Below, one piece after another: positions 21,236-32,899 of a stretch of 64,000 bases of DNA. The stretch comes from Lunularia cruciata. Lineage: Eukaryota > Streptophyta > Marchantiopsida > Lunulariales > Lunulariaceae. The number at the start of each line of letters is the position of its first letter. Positions within the stretch are counted from its first letter, which is position 1. The notes below the pieces were generated by a model that saw only the letters and a program-made list of their open reading frames with translations, was not told where the DNA came from and did not search any database. The stretch spans positions 41,183,473 through 41,247,472 of the forward strand of contig OX419758.1 of assembly GCA_948567375.1 (NCBI GenBank), in the 5' to 3' direction. Position numbers and translations under genes: made by a program.

Positions 21236-22309
21236 CAAGTGTACTTGTGGTAACTCAATGTCAACTTATTATAGTATACTTAGTAAGAACATATTGTTCT
21301 CTCAAGGATACATATTGGAAATAGCTAAAATGAGGTGGATAGGTCATAATGAAGACAATCAATTATTTTATGTTTAGACTCTTGGGCAATGTCATTCTTA
21401 GAAGAGGGTAATGTCATCCAAATAAGTGACAATACAAAATGTTACACAATCTATTCTCTTATATACTAAAGAGACTAATCCAAGGGATTCCATAGGAGGG
21501 GTGGGTGGGTTCATTTGGAACAAAGATCACTTTGTTCATAGATCATCCATCCAAGCCATAATTGCCAAGATGAGATTTGTAGGAGCTACAATTTGTAAAG
21601 TAACCCCACCATGAGTTGTATGAAATTTACCTAGTCAATACCACACAAAAGAAGACTTATAACTTCGTAAACCAAATCGGGTGGAAGCAATTTCAGAATT
21701 TTCATCCCTCCAAAGACTATGCCAATAATTCCTTGTTCTATTCTTCACAAAAGGCATGAGGCCACAAGAGTCAACAATGATTTGTGCTACTCAAAACAAC
21801 TCTCAAGATACGATTCTATATCCCAAAAACTCTCCAAGTAAACTACCGTGGAATTTTTTTTGGATGAGATGCCAAGGCTTTGCAAGCATATTCCCATATT
21901 ATTCTTGACTTTAAGAAAAATCCTAAAGAGTCACTCTCTAGTCCTGCACAAATGCATTGTTAGACTCTAGTGCCTAGGTTCATCCTTCAAGATTCATCAC
22001 TCCTAAACAAGTTAAACATACAATCATTCATTCAAAGGGTAGATTAATATGCATACACCAACTCATGAGTCTTGATGGTATAAAATTCATATTTTACTTG
22101 CAAAAGAAGCTTGCATTGAATGGACCCAATTGACATCATACCTATGCCTTTAATAAATTTCCTACTTGGCCATAGAAAGATCCAATGGCTACAATGGATG
22201 GAAATTTCCTAGGTACATCTAAACCGCTCAATCTGATCATATCTTATCCTAACCCTAAACCTAATGGTAGGTAGCCATGGCTATAATTACCCACTCAAGG
22301 ATCATCTAC
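21236..22309. other. No feature seen
   Basis: Ordinary AT-rich sequence with a 62-codon open frame at 21426-21614 that matches nothing I know and has no supporting signals. Confidence 0.4.
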
Positions 22310-23231
22310 TACATAACAACCTATTACTACATATTGACCTAGCTTTGATACCTGTATACAACTTATATAACTTTATGATCTTCCTAAGGCTATGAGAATG
22401 AAGGTGATATTGGTATGTATGAAACAAAGTCTTCTCCTTAAGCAATAAAAATAACCATGACCATCTTTGTAAGAAGAGGTCCCAGCCATTATTCCTTAGC
22501 AAGAGGAGCATGTGGGACTTTGGTCAAACTCTAGGCTCCTTGGCAGATGCAAACAAGGTCTACAAGCTCCTTCCTATAACCCTCCATGATTTATTCAAAG
22601 TTGGACCAAGTTTCCTTGAACTTGGTATTAGTGTGGCTCTAGAGCTTTGTAGACAACAATTTGGTTTCTAGTTCAAGTACAACTTCCTTTCCAACCCATC
22701 AATTTGAGTGAACAAGTCCTTCACCTTTGTTCATTGGGAGGTTTTTCTGGCCATGTATTCCAATTGACTACGTAGCTAAGTGGTCATATGACCAATAGTG
22801 GTGAGGATCCCAGATTTTTTGGTTTCTAGTTTGGTTTGTTCAACACTCAACTCCTTGGTCATCTCTTGATGAATCTGCTTGTCTTGCTCCAACATCTTTT
22901 CTTGTTGTCATTTCAGGTTGGTAGATAGATTGGAGATGTAGAGGTCAATCAATTGCTTGAGATTGTTGTATCAAGTCTGCATTGCATTTTCTTTTGCTTG
23001 GGCCATTTTTAAATTGTTTTGTAGTGCTAGGAGTTTGTCTTCTTGAATTTTTATTTCCTCCTTGTGTTGAGTTTGTTGGTGGAAGACTTGTAGGCTATAG
23101 TCATCAACCTTCTTCTTTAGGCCATGGATTAGTTTGTCATACTCCTCTTGCCCTTTTAGTTCCCCCCTTTGGAACTCTTCCAGGTGCTTCTCACTTTCCT
23201 TGTCCTTTTTGTTCATCCGGGGTTTAGACAA
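22310..23231 (-). pseudogene. Coiled-coil protein relic, possibly gag-like
   Basis: The first 86 codons (23231 down to 22971) are open and highly charged with heptad-like spacing (KESEKHLEEFQRGELKGQEE and later KEEIKIQEDKLLALQNNLK). The same frame continues with only a few stops to about 22310, reading QQEKMLEQDKQIHQEMTKEL and LRSQLEYMARK. So this was probably a longer coiled-coil protein of about 300 residues. A similar charged coiled-coil ORF lies inside element D (57421-57711). No enzymatic domain is visible. It may be the gag-like protein of a non-autonomous retroelement, but no LTRs are seen here. Confidence 0.45.
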
Positions 23232-23689
23232 GGTGATGCAAGTGGTAGATGAGGGCCATTGGTTCCTTTATACTTGAATCCAACTCTTGGTATACTGGCA
23301 GAAGCTCTTCCAGCACTTCCATCACTAGAGTCATTGTATGAACGGTGTAGGCTGCCATAAGCCAAGGTAGAGAATTGCCATCCTTACCCAATTGTCTTTA
23401 TAGGGCCTTCTTTGTTTTAGGTGTAGGATTTGTGTAACGGCTTGGGATGGTTGTCTCCTTCAATTTGTAAGCCGGGGCTGCTTCCTTGTTCCTATTCATC
23501 TTGTTACTATTGGTTGGTAGTGACATCACTCTTGCTCACTTATCTTTCAAGTTTATGTTTTCAAAGCCTAAACCTTTTTTCTCCTTATGAAAGTATCAAA
23601 ATGAGCATTGGTGGTGATGAAGAGTAGAAAATTGGGTAATCTACATAATTGGTTTTAGATGATCTTATAGGTAGAGTGGGAGTGCTAAC

Positions 23690-24360
23690 TTCTGAAGAAG
23701 AGGATCCCAAAGATCTCACCTACATTTGGGTCATATTAGTGAACATGATTTTAGTGAATTGTATGGGCAATAATTATTGAAGAGCATGAAGAGTTGTAAC
23801 TTAAATTTCATGAGCATTTTGTAATAGGAGGAAAAAAAATGATGAGCTTTTCCATGGTAGTTCATTGCACAAAGTGTATTTTAAATTGTGTGCATTCATT
23901 TGGATGTATGTGGCCTTGCACTCATAACTTCAAAAACTAGAGCATTTTGTGGCCATGGTAGATTACTATTCTAGGAGAGTATGGGTCTACACCATGAAGT
24001 AGAAATCAGAGGTCTTTTTGATCTTTAAACAATGGAAGGTGATGATGGAGAAGTAGACCAGGTTGAGAGTGAAGTTTTTAAGATCAAATAATGGTGGAGA
24101 TTACACATCAAGAGAGTTTGTTTACTTCTATCAAAGCAAAGGGATAATACACCACTTCATTATAATAGGCACTCCTCAACAAATGGTGTGGTAGAATAGA
24201 TGAGTTGTACACTCTTGGAAGGAGCTTGGAGTATGTTTCACAATGTTGGATTAGAGAAGAGCTTTTAGGCTTAAGCTATAAATATGGCATGGCATTTAGC
24301 AAACATTTCTTCCTCTAATGCTCTTGAGTGTAAGACATCAATGGAAAAATAGATAGTTTC
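23690..24360 (+). pseudogene. Copia gag-pre-integrase and integrase
   Basis: The pre-integrase zinc region reads HLGHISEHDFSELYGQ near 23725-23775 in a shifted frame. The core reads FVAMVDYYSRRVWVYTMK near 23945-24000, then KFLRSNNGGDYTSREF near 24075-24120, where the usual SDNGGEF has N for D, and TPQQMVW near 24170-24190 for the TPQQNGVAER block. Typical Ty1/copia wording; inactivated by stops and by loss of a catalytic Asp. Confidence 0.85.
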
Positions 24361-24689
24361 GCTCACTTAGAGCTTGTAGAGGAGTAACTCATGTTTATAA
24401 ATCAATAAGAGAAAAGGAAAAAACTAGATCCTAAGACTAAAATATGTACATTCTTAGGAAGAAAAATAGAAGGTGATATAGATTGTAGGATCTTATTAGA
24501 TGGTGCATTTTTGTGAGTACATATGTAATATTTGATGAAACTAGTATGATGGAGATGACTACTATGTTTGAAAGAAAGAAAAATCAAATTACTTTTAATG
24601 TTGTTAAGACATATATTGATGTTAGAAGGGAAATCTTTTCACCTTATGTAGATCTTTTGAGTGATCCACCAAAAAGAGAAGTCTAGAAG

Positions 24690-25640
24690 TTATACATGAA
24701 TATAGGTATCCAGATAGAGTTCAAAGACCTCCAAAGAAATACTAACATTCCTTTTTTAGCCTATGATCTTCTCATGGAGAATGGTTCTTCTTATGAAAAG
24801 GTCATGCAAGATCAAGAGTGTCAAAGATTGCATAGTGTGATAGAAGAAGAGATGAAGTTTCTAGCATAAAATCAAACTTGGAGACTTGAAAAATTGCCTA
24901 CAAGAACAAAGATAATTGGAGGAAGGACTCTTTGAAATAGATGCAGATGTGTACAAAGTAAGGTTTGTCACCAAAAGTTACAACCAAAAGTAAGATATCA
25001 AATTCAACAAGACATTTTCACCAATGATAAAATCTCTTCAATTTGTGTATTATTTGCAATAGTTACCTAGCATAATTTGGAGTTGGAGCAATTGGATGTT
25101 ACAACAACATGTTTACATGGAAATTAAAGGAGATTTACATAAATCAACCAAAAGGTTTTGTAGTACGAAGGAAGCAAAACATAGTTTATAGGTAACAAAA
25201 GCAAAGCAAAAGCCCAAGGCTACATTACAAGCAATGTGTACCAAGCTGAAGCACAAGGTACAAGAAATTTGATGCTTCCATGATGAATTATGGACAAACA
25301 AGCAAGTTATATTTTTGTGTATACATACATGAAGCTACATAGACCTAGATTTTTTGATTTACTTATCTTAGTCCTATATGTGGATGATATGTTGATTTCT
25401 ATGGATCACATGGTTGAGATGGAGAAATTGAAAGCATAGTTGGGAAAAGAGTTTGATATGAAGGACTAAGGTTCTTCAAAGAAAGGACTTGGGATTAAAA
25501 TCCACAAGGACAAAAGCAAGGTAAAATTGTGGATATCCCAAACGAGATACTTGGAAAAATTAAACACTCTTTTTGGCATGAAAAGTGCCAACCCAATGAG
25601 TGCTCCAATGGAAAATCATTTCAAGACATCATTGGTGCAA
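24690..25640 (+). pseudogene. Copia reverse transcriptase
   Basis: Recognisable blocks include QDQECQRLHSVIEEEMKF-like sequence near 24810-24860, TFSPMIKSLQFV-like sequence near 25014-25045, an IYINQPKGFVV block near 25133-25167 and the catalytic region LYVDDMLISM near 25373-25403 in one frame. KYLEKLNTLFGMKSANPMSAPM-type wording follows near 25550-25610. The order and wording are copia RT; many frame changes. Confidence 0.8.
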
Positions 25641-25649
25641 TGGTTTTCT

Positions 25650-26326
25650 GATGAGTAGGAGTGAAGAATCATGTCCAACATTCCCTATGCTAGTATTGTG
25701 TGAGATTAATGTATAATGGTTTGAATTTGACTAAACATTTCAAATGATGTGAGCATAGTGAGTCAATATATTGCAAATCTTGGAAGAAACATTGGAAATT
25801 TGTGAAGTAGATACTGTGTTACTTGAAGGGGACAATATATTTTGGCATTGTCTTTGACATGGAGAAGAACCAAGAATGAATAATTACAAGGTATGTGGAT
25901 TCTGATTTTGCTAGAGAGCAAGACAAGAAGAGGTCCACAACTGAATATGTGTTCATAGTTGTTGGTTGTTAGGTTAGTTGGAAGTCCACTCTTGAGCCTT
26001 TCATTGCTCTTTCACCCACAAAGACAGAATATATGGCAAAAACCAAGGCAACTAAAGAGTCTCTATGGCTACAAAGATTGGGCAAGGATGTAGGACTTTT
26101 AGAAATGAAGTCCAAGTTTTACTATGATAGTTGGAGTGCTATTCACATCACAAAGGATCAATTGTACCATTCTCAAACAAAGTACATTGATTTCAAACAC
26201 CAATTTATAAAGGAAGTTGTGACAAGTAGAGAGGTCAATCTACAAAAGGAAGGCAAAGAAGTACACACAATTGATATGTTGACTAAACTTGCTCCATGTA
26301 TGATGTTGCAGATGATAATGATGTAG
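25650..26326 (+). pseudogene. Copia RNase H
   Basis: Reads ITRYVDSDFAREQDKKRSTT near 25880-25940 (the YVDSDFAG..D.R.S block), WKSTLEPFIALSPTKTEYMA near 25979-26037, and an open 97-codon frame from 26033 with WSAIHITKDQLYHSQTKYID and FIKEVV. The copia signature is A..L..N...H.RTKHID..HHFIRE. It ends near 26326 with the DMLTK motif. Confidence 0.88.
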
Positions 26327-26487
26327 CTGAATATTCTTAGAAATTATATTGGCTAGAAAAAATCAAGCCAAAGTGGAAATTTTTGAGTATGCCTTGCTAT
26401 TCTATCTAGTATTGAATACTTTCCACATCCAACCAATGGTTGATGACGTTTTATGATCTAATAGTAGATGTGTTTCCTTGTACAAAG

Positions 26488-28781
26488 TAAAACCTCCCAA
26501 TAGTGCCACCTCATATGAGTAACATCCTCTCATTAGTGACCAAGAATCTTAGAATAATTAGTCTAGAACTAGTAAATATGCCCAATAATAGCAATACATC
26601 ACAATTGTGCAATAATGACATGATGGTGCCAATAGTGACACTTCTATAGTGTAAATATGGAGGTAACATCCTATTTTTATTGCAAGAGTGCTATTATGGG
26701 TTGTGTGAAAGGAGAATGTGGCATACATGTTCTTATATTATGGGTTGTGTGAAAAGGAAAATCCCAACAGTTCTCTCCACTGATTAAGGTTATTCTTTTT
26801 GGACCAAGGTAAAATACATTGCTAATGCAGATTGTTTTAGCCACCTATTTTTCTCAACTTTTTGTTGACAAATCAACAAACAACAAGCTTTTTGAAGGTT
26901 GGAAAGTAGGTTGCTTTGAATTTTTTAAAATAGCAATGATTTGAGAGAGAGAAAGTTGATTAAATATGTGATGGCTTGATTTTCTTGCTCAATGGTTACC
27001 AAAGGTGCGATCTCTTCAACATCATCATCATCATCAAATTTTTTGGAATTTTACATTAGGTTGTGCTATTCAAGAATAGATTGAACAATGTTATTGTCAT
27101 CAACCTTGTCATCACCAATAGCATCAAGCACATCCATTTCAATGAGCTCTTCAACAACTTGTTCAAAATTTGTGTCATCAAGACCTAATGATACCAAGAA
27201 GGATTCCTCTAGTCAAATTTCTCTCAACATTATCACTAAATCATCAATAGCTTGATTAGAGCTAGGAGTAGGGTGATCAATATGTTGATTTGTAATGATG
27301 TTAGTAATGATAGGGAGACAATTTGCTTTGACAAAACACCATCAAATAATGTTCTCTTCAATACTGCCAAATGCTAATTTGACCCAACCAAGCACGTCGT
27401 GGAAGTGACTATGGTCATTGATTGAAAATTGAGAAGCAGGTGTATGTTTACTAGTTTGCCAGATTTCATACTCAAAAAGAAGATGGTTCAATTAGGCATA
27501 GCAAAAGCATGCTTTGAAAGACTGAATGATGCCTTGATCAAAAGGTTGTTAATTGTTGGTAGCCTTGGGTGAGAAGAAAATTATGAATAGGCTCTGAGAC
27601 TTGAAAAGCATTTATTGTAAGCCCACTAGATCAAAAAATTTGGCCACACAAGCATGTGATGAATAGTTATCTTGGAGGACATAGAAGATGTGGCACTTCT
27701 TGGCAATTTTGTTGTACATGTACAACAAGCCCATATAGGAGGATGTGTCTTGGCAGGCTTTGGCTTGGTGGTTGTAAATAGTACAAATGCCTTATTTATA
27801 TTGGGAATATTCTTCAAAGCGCATGGACATGCACTCTTTGCAATAATCTGAGTGCAAAACTTCTTGCCTGAAGTGCTAACTTAGAGAGTCACTATAATTT
27901 GTTCTTTGCTGCACTTGACACCATGACAATCTGTATTGACTGTGCAGAATGATCTTGAAGATGTGGTGCAATGTTGTAGAGCTGACTCGTTGACGTTAAT
28001 AAAGCATTCAAGAGGGACATCATTCAACATTTTACAAATTTCATGCAAATGCTTTTTGACGTACATTGGATTGAGGCTGTTGTGTTCTCCATGCTTCTTC
28101 TTACTAGTTGTCAGGATGTGCTTCAGATACTTCTGTAGCCATCTATTTGAGGTGACAAATGCTTGTACAGCAATTGCGTCTGATGGTTTCAAACATTTGG
28201 TGAAGTTCTACAAGATCTTGTCTATGAAAAAATAGAGCCTTGTTCTTGGGCCCCTTGCCAATCACATTCAGCGTGGGTGCATCAATCTCTACACACATAT
28301 GCCGTTGATGCACCATGACAGTAAGAACTTGCACTTGAGTTGATGTTGAAACTTTTTTTCAACCTAGTTTGATTTGAATCAGATGTCACTTGCTTAATGA
28401 GTTTCCTCTCTTTCCAAATTTTGGTCACAATCGGATGTGCTACTACAAATTGTGATGCCGCTTGTTCATGTGTGGCTCCAGGTTGACTTAGAAAATTGAT
28501 AACCTCCAACTTCGTCTTCATGTCTAAATGCCTACATTTTTTGACATTAATACAACAAAATGTTACAACAAAATACAACAATACAATAGCCCCAACACCA
28601 ATCACCATGCAATCAAAAGGAAAAATAGCAAGAGTGGGAAAAGGGTGTGTAGGAACTTGCACCCAAGTTCCAAAATGTCAATACTCAAGAGGGAAAGAGA
28701 CTACACACTTTCCTTTGGTTAGTACAACCTCTCAATACATCCATTGGTAGTACAAATGTATGTCACTATTGGGAGGTTGTA
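26488..28781 (-). mobile_element. Pogo/Tigger-type DNA transposon with terminal inverted repeats and TA duplication
   Basis: Terminal inverted repeats: 26490-26508 reads AAACCTCCCAATAGTGCCA and the complement of 28761-28779 reads CAACCTCCCAATAGTGACA (17 of 19 match). Each end is flanked by TA (26488-26489, 28780-28781), the target duplication of the Tc1/mariner/pogo superfamily. The element is about 2.29 kb with one minus-strand transposase gene. Further TIR-like sequences lie inside each end (26517-26540 and 28722-28736). Confidence 0.85.
26990..28662 (-). pseudogene. Pogo/Tigger (CENP-B-like) transposase
   Basis: Cut-and-paste transposase with an N-terminal helix-turn-helix of the psq/CENP-B type and a DDE/D core. 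The HTH reads MKTKLEVINFLSQPGATHEQ and VTKIWKERKLI near 28400-28530. The CENP-B-type second DNA-binding region reads NRWLQKYLKH near 28115-28150. The core has FINVNESAL at about 27983-28003, where the first catalytic Asp is Asn (codon 27989-27991), QDNYSSHA with the second Asp at 27669-27671, and FDQGIIQSFK with the third Asp at 27537-27539. An acidic tail extends to about 26990. Stops and shifts are few compared with the retroelements. The D-to-N change alone would inactivate it. Confidence 0.85.
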
Positions 28782-29039
28782 CTCTGTAGATTGCTAAGGT
28801 GGCTAGGGTTTATGTAGGCTTTGAGGGTAGGTAGGAAAACTCTACTAAAAGAGACATGAAGGTGCATGAAGGGATCTTGCTAAAGATCAACGTCAAGGGT
28901 ATTTTGGAAGATGTGATAAATGAGAAACTATCATGAATTGTACAGTAGGAGAATTCACTTTTGGAATATATGGGAGATAGGCTCGTCCCCTAAGCCTCCC
29001 ATGAAGTTTTTGATGGGGTTCCATAAAACAAATCAAGAG
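28782..29039. other. No gene seen (flank of the pogo element)
   Basis: Possibly more of the copia 3' region interrupted by the pogo insertion, but no LTR match could be made. Confidence 0.35.
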
Positions 29040-31020
29040 TATTTATGAATGTGCCCCGTAATATCAGGGTTTAGATTATTCAATTACCTGGACTTTATTT
29101 TGGCCGCATTTTTTGAACCTGTGGTCTATGGGACGTACCATAATCCGTAAAAGCTTACGGGACAAGTCTTTCAAGTCCCGTTAACTTTGACAGGGTTACG
29201 GAAGTACCTCCTGTAAAATTAGAGTAGTTCCCTCTCACATTTCGTAACATTTTATGAGATTTCCAATAATTTGTTTACGGATGCTGAGATCGCTGAAGTG
29301 AAACCCCTTAAGTGTGTGCAGTTCTTCAATAAATAATCCGTCAGAGTACTCGGCAGACATAGCTTCCAAGATAGGAAGTGAACTACATATATCCTGTGTT
29401 TTTTTGTGATGAATGCATTCTTTGCTTGGGTGAGTATATCTTATGGAAAAAAATTTTACTAACAGTATGCTATTTATATTTTTTTCAATATCTACTATTA
29501 TATTCAGCCCATAGTCGATTAGATGTCATGGAAAGATAAATTATTGGGTTTTTGTGAAACTCAGAGAAAAAAATTTTCCCTATAATTCAAGGTCAAAAAT
29601 CACCACCAAATGGTAAACTATGCACTAGAAAATGAGTTAGCTATCCCGATTGAAACTTGAGATCCAAATATTAAAATGGTGAATCACTATACTATAAAAA
29701 GAAGTTCTTAGTTGGCCGATTTATACCCGAATCAAACCGTGAGCTGTTATTAATGCATGAAATCCTGGTAGATGATTTGAATTGTTACACACACAATCAA
29801 ACCGCAAATCAAATAACAAATTAAAAAATTACGAAGAAAATAAATAAATTTAACCGATCACAACTTTAACTGAAATTTGAAGTAAATGAGTCATACTGAT
29901 ATGTAATATTTTTATTTTAAAAGTGAAATTTGATATAATGAGTTTTATTGATATGTAAAACTTTATTTTTGTGAATTTATAAAACTAGCAATCTCTCGGT
30001 TTTACAATCAACAGTATTAAGTTTCAGCTTGTACTCGTGACGTGTAAAGTCCGCACTCCTACCTTCTGTTGTTTCTAACGCGCCATTCATAAAGACAACG
30101 GATTAGACATTTGGGCTTTGACCAGTCGGTTGTTTTGAACTACCTACATTTCATGCCGAGTATCCGATTGTTTGGTGTAAACGGGCATCATCTCACGTCG
30201 TAGTGAAAGTGGAAATGTCTAGTATGACGGAAGATCTATACAGTAACTGCTGATGCTGAACGGAGTACAATGCTACCCTAAATAAACTTAGATAAGTAAG
30301 ACCAACCAGAGGAATTTGTGACCGTTGTCGACAACATACCCACACTGACCAAACCCGCCGGGAAAAACGTAAAATCTGCTCAATCCTGATATTACTTTCT
30401 TCTCATTATGGGGGAACCAAGGGACAAAGGCATGTGCATTGAGAACACTGGACGCATAGCGATGTCCTATCCTGGCTATCAGTGAAACCACTTTGCGTCA
30501 AGTCGAACGATAAGGTGGTCGTTGCCCACGACCCTTGGTTGTAATCCCCGGGGAAGTAGTTCACCTGAACGCGTAAAGAGAATATAGAGTGTTGAATCTT
30601 CAGTGACTACGAGGCCCGTTACCCAGCCTCACAAAGTCACAACGAGTATTCGAGCAACAGAGAACACTGGCATTTCAGAAGGAAACGAGTAAGGGATCCT
30701 CTGATCTACAGAGCCATGAGGGTTTGAACTGAGCTTTGATAGAAGAGTGACTGACTGAACATACGGAGACAAGGCAGAAGTTAAGAACAATTGTGAGCCA
30801 AAGGGATCTTATACTCCCCGTCTACCAGTTGGAAATTGTAATTCTGGTCGAAGCACGCGTAGGTGGTTAGTTTGGAAGGCTTCTTACAGCAATAGTATGA
30901 TAACATCGTAATTTCACAACATTCACAATAGTCTCACTAAATACCCACTCATAACATTAACTAACTAAATCATTGATCTGCTTGAACAACGTTCGTCGTT
31001 GGTATAAGTTTTATGTGACG
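29040..31020. other. CpG-retaining island without a recognised gene
   Basis: The stretch is richer in CpG than its surroundings: my count for 30061-30660 is about 30 CpG in 600 bp, against roughly 5 in 12001-12600 inside element B. A 67-codon open frame (30288-30491, minus) contains FVPWFPHNEKKVISGL and FPGGFGQCGYVVDNG, which I do not recognise. No LTR, TIR or domain was found. It could be a host gene fragment, an unmethylated region or a younger insertion. Confidence 0.5.
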
Positions 31021-31461
31021 AAAATGATAAATGACGACATTTCCAGTCAAGCTATAAACTAATAAATGCCAAAAAATTATACTGATCTCTAATAAAATCT
31101 TTTATTAAATTAATTACCTAAATATTAATACATACAAAAAGTGTAATGACTCAAATGAAACCCTTTTTCTAAAATAATTGTCTAAAATATTCATGACCAA
31201 AGCAATCAAAAATTTCACATGAAGGATTGAGACACTATTTGCATGCCTCTCCATAGAAACTTACCCGCAACTTGTGTACGTAAGAAGAGTTTACATAGGA
31301 AAACTGGTTGAATAAAAACACAATAAAAAATATAAATTTGTACTACTAATATTTTCAATTTTCAATTCCAAAATATAACAAGGAAGTGCAATGTGGCTAT
31401 CACTCTTTGCACCTTTGGGTGTGCAATGCAAAGATACTTACATAGAAGAAATGTGTCATAT
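31021..31461. other. AT-rich flank of element C, no feature seen
   Basis: Plain AT-rich sequence that ends at the block b' boundary of element C. Confidence 0.4.
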
Positions 31462-32113
31462 GAAGATACATTGCTACACAATATACATCGCTGTCAATAT
31501 AATACACTATAGAATACAACTCATACATAAGTCATACATGAACTCTAAAGTGTCATAATAATCAGTTCTTCATCAACTTGAATCAACTCAAATCAGATCT
31601 ATACTTGATCATTCACTCAACAATCTGCCAACAACTAGGTATTGATTACAATCAAGCCACACATACTCTAACTAAGAGACTCCAAGTGACGTTCACTAGC
31701 TTTCTGTCCACCATTGCCAAGAACTTGAAGGCTCAACATCAGAGAAATAAACTCTCTAGGGCTACACTTCCAAGGTATACCTTTGATTTTGACCTAAATC
31801 TCCAACCTTACAGTCCCGTTAACAACACACCTGATGGCACAAACGGTGCAAGTGACGGTGGGCCCCATCATGTAATCAATACCTCAAACATGAAATCTGA
31901 CCATCAACAAGTAGTCTATGAGTAGTTGCCAAAACACCTCTTACTACCAACACTCCTACTCTAGCATCCAAGCAATCTAGTTGTGATGGTACAAGTGGCG
32001 AGACAATAATCGTGCAGATATACATCACTACACAACATACATCATTGTCAACATCATACACTATAGAAGCATAACTCACACATAAGTCATACATGAACTC
32101 TAAAGTGCCACAA
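31462..32113 (-). repeat. 3' LTR region of element C: block b, LTR block a, block b'
   Basis: In the minus orientation block b starts TGTGGCACTTTAGAG at 32113, block a runs from about 32010 to 31559, and block b' (TATGACACTTTAGAG...) follows from about 31557 to 31462. A purine-rich CTAGGAAGGCAAT precedes block b. Same layout as 14934-15583 in element B. Confidence 0.75.
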
Positions 32114-32267
32114 TTGCCTTCCTAGTTGGCGGTTAGGTCACTCTAACTCCAAATAGCCATCTACTCCAAGTATATAGTATACCCTATGGTGGGCAAAGAT
32201 CAAGAGCTATCGAACCCCATCATTAATTACTTATCTGCAATCTATACCATATAAAGTGTGAACTAGC

Positions 32268-32620
32268 TATAAGTCAAGTACATCTAGGACATAACCACTA
32301 TCCATGAGGAACCATCATCAAAGGAGAAGTCAAACATGCCATATGCCATCCTCTTGAATAATTATCACACAACAACATAGGAGCAACTCCACTAGAAGAG
32401 CTGCATAACATACATTGGAAGCCTACTCGTATAAGTGCCAAATTTGGATCCATAGTACCATCAATGTTTGGGAGGTGCCATGGGGCACAATTGCACACAT
32501 GATCTTTCCAAACCACACTCTCATGTCCTTCCAATACAAGGACACTAGAAGGAAAAATCTCACACACTCTCAAGATAGTGCGGCTTGTAGTAACATCAAG
32601 TATCATTAGTACTATGTGCT
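32268..32620 (-). pseudogene. Pol C-terminal tail with PHD finger (element C)
   Basis: A 102-codon open frame (32606 down to 32298) reads LEGHESVVWKDHVCNCAPW and LPNIDGTMDP, then the PHD finger at 32280-32414: CMLC, then LLCDNY where the fourth ligand Cys is Tyr, GWHMAC with the His and next Cys, then VPHG, a tag stop at the expected Trp-region position, and WLCPRC with the last two Cys. A tga stop follows. Seven of the eight zinc ligands are present here, and element B supplies the eighth (CDSC). The spacing C-x2-C-x11-C-x2-(C)-x4-H-x2-C-...-C-x2-C is that of a PHD finger, which typically reads H3K4 or modified H3 tails. Confidence 0.85.
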
Positions 32621-32899
32621 ATATAAATAGCCACATAGATGAAATCAATGGATCAAGGATCTATAACCTCCCTCTCAAATAGAAGCATAATATAAGGTAT
32701 CCCTATGCTAAGCAATTGCCAAGTACTCAAAGGCCACTTGCATCACTCTCTGAAAAATCTCTGGTTATTGAGAACATATGCTCACCTATATGTTTAGATC
32801 ATCCAAGTACACAACTACAATAACATCTCGACAAATGGCTACAACTAAATTTGGATCTTGTCGATATATTAGAAATTAAGGAGAGAAGGATGCTAAGGA

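Larger units (their letters stand above)
23640..26330 (+). mobile_element. Ty1/copia retrotransposon relic
   Basis: Plus strand, order gag-pre-integrase, integrase, RT, RNase H, which is the copia order (integrase before RT). No LTR pair is identified. The 3' end is followed by a pogo transposon at 26488 that may sit in the copia 3' LTR or its flank. Frames are broken everywhere except the last 97 codons. Confidence 0.85.

Noticed and set aside
28719-28783. Small inverted repeat as a separate MITE
   Set aside because: The inner repeat is most simply a subterminal copy of the pogo terminal repeat; no separate TA-flanked unit is clear.
30288-30491. Open frame that looked protein-like (FVPWFPHNEKK)
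   Set aside because: Only 67 codons, no recognised family and no gene signals; kept as part of the CpG-retaining island rather than called a gene.
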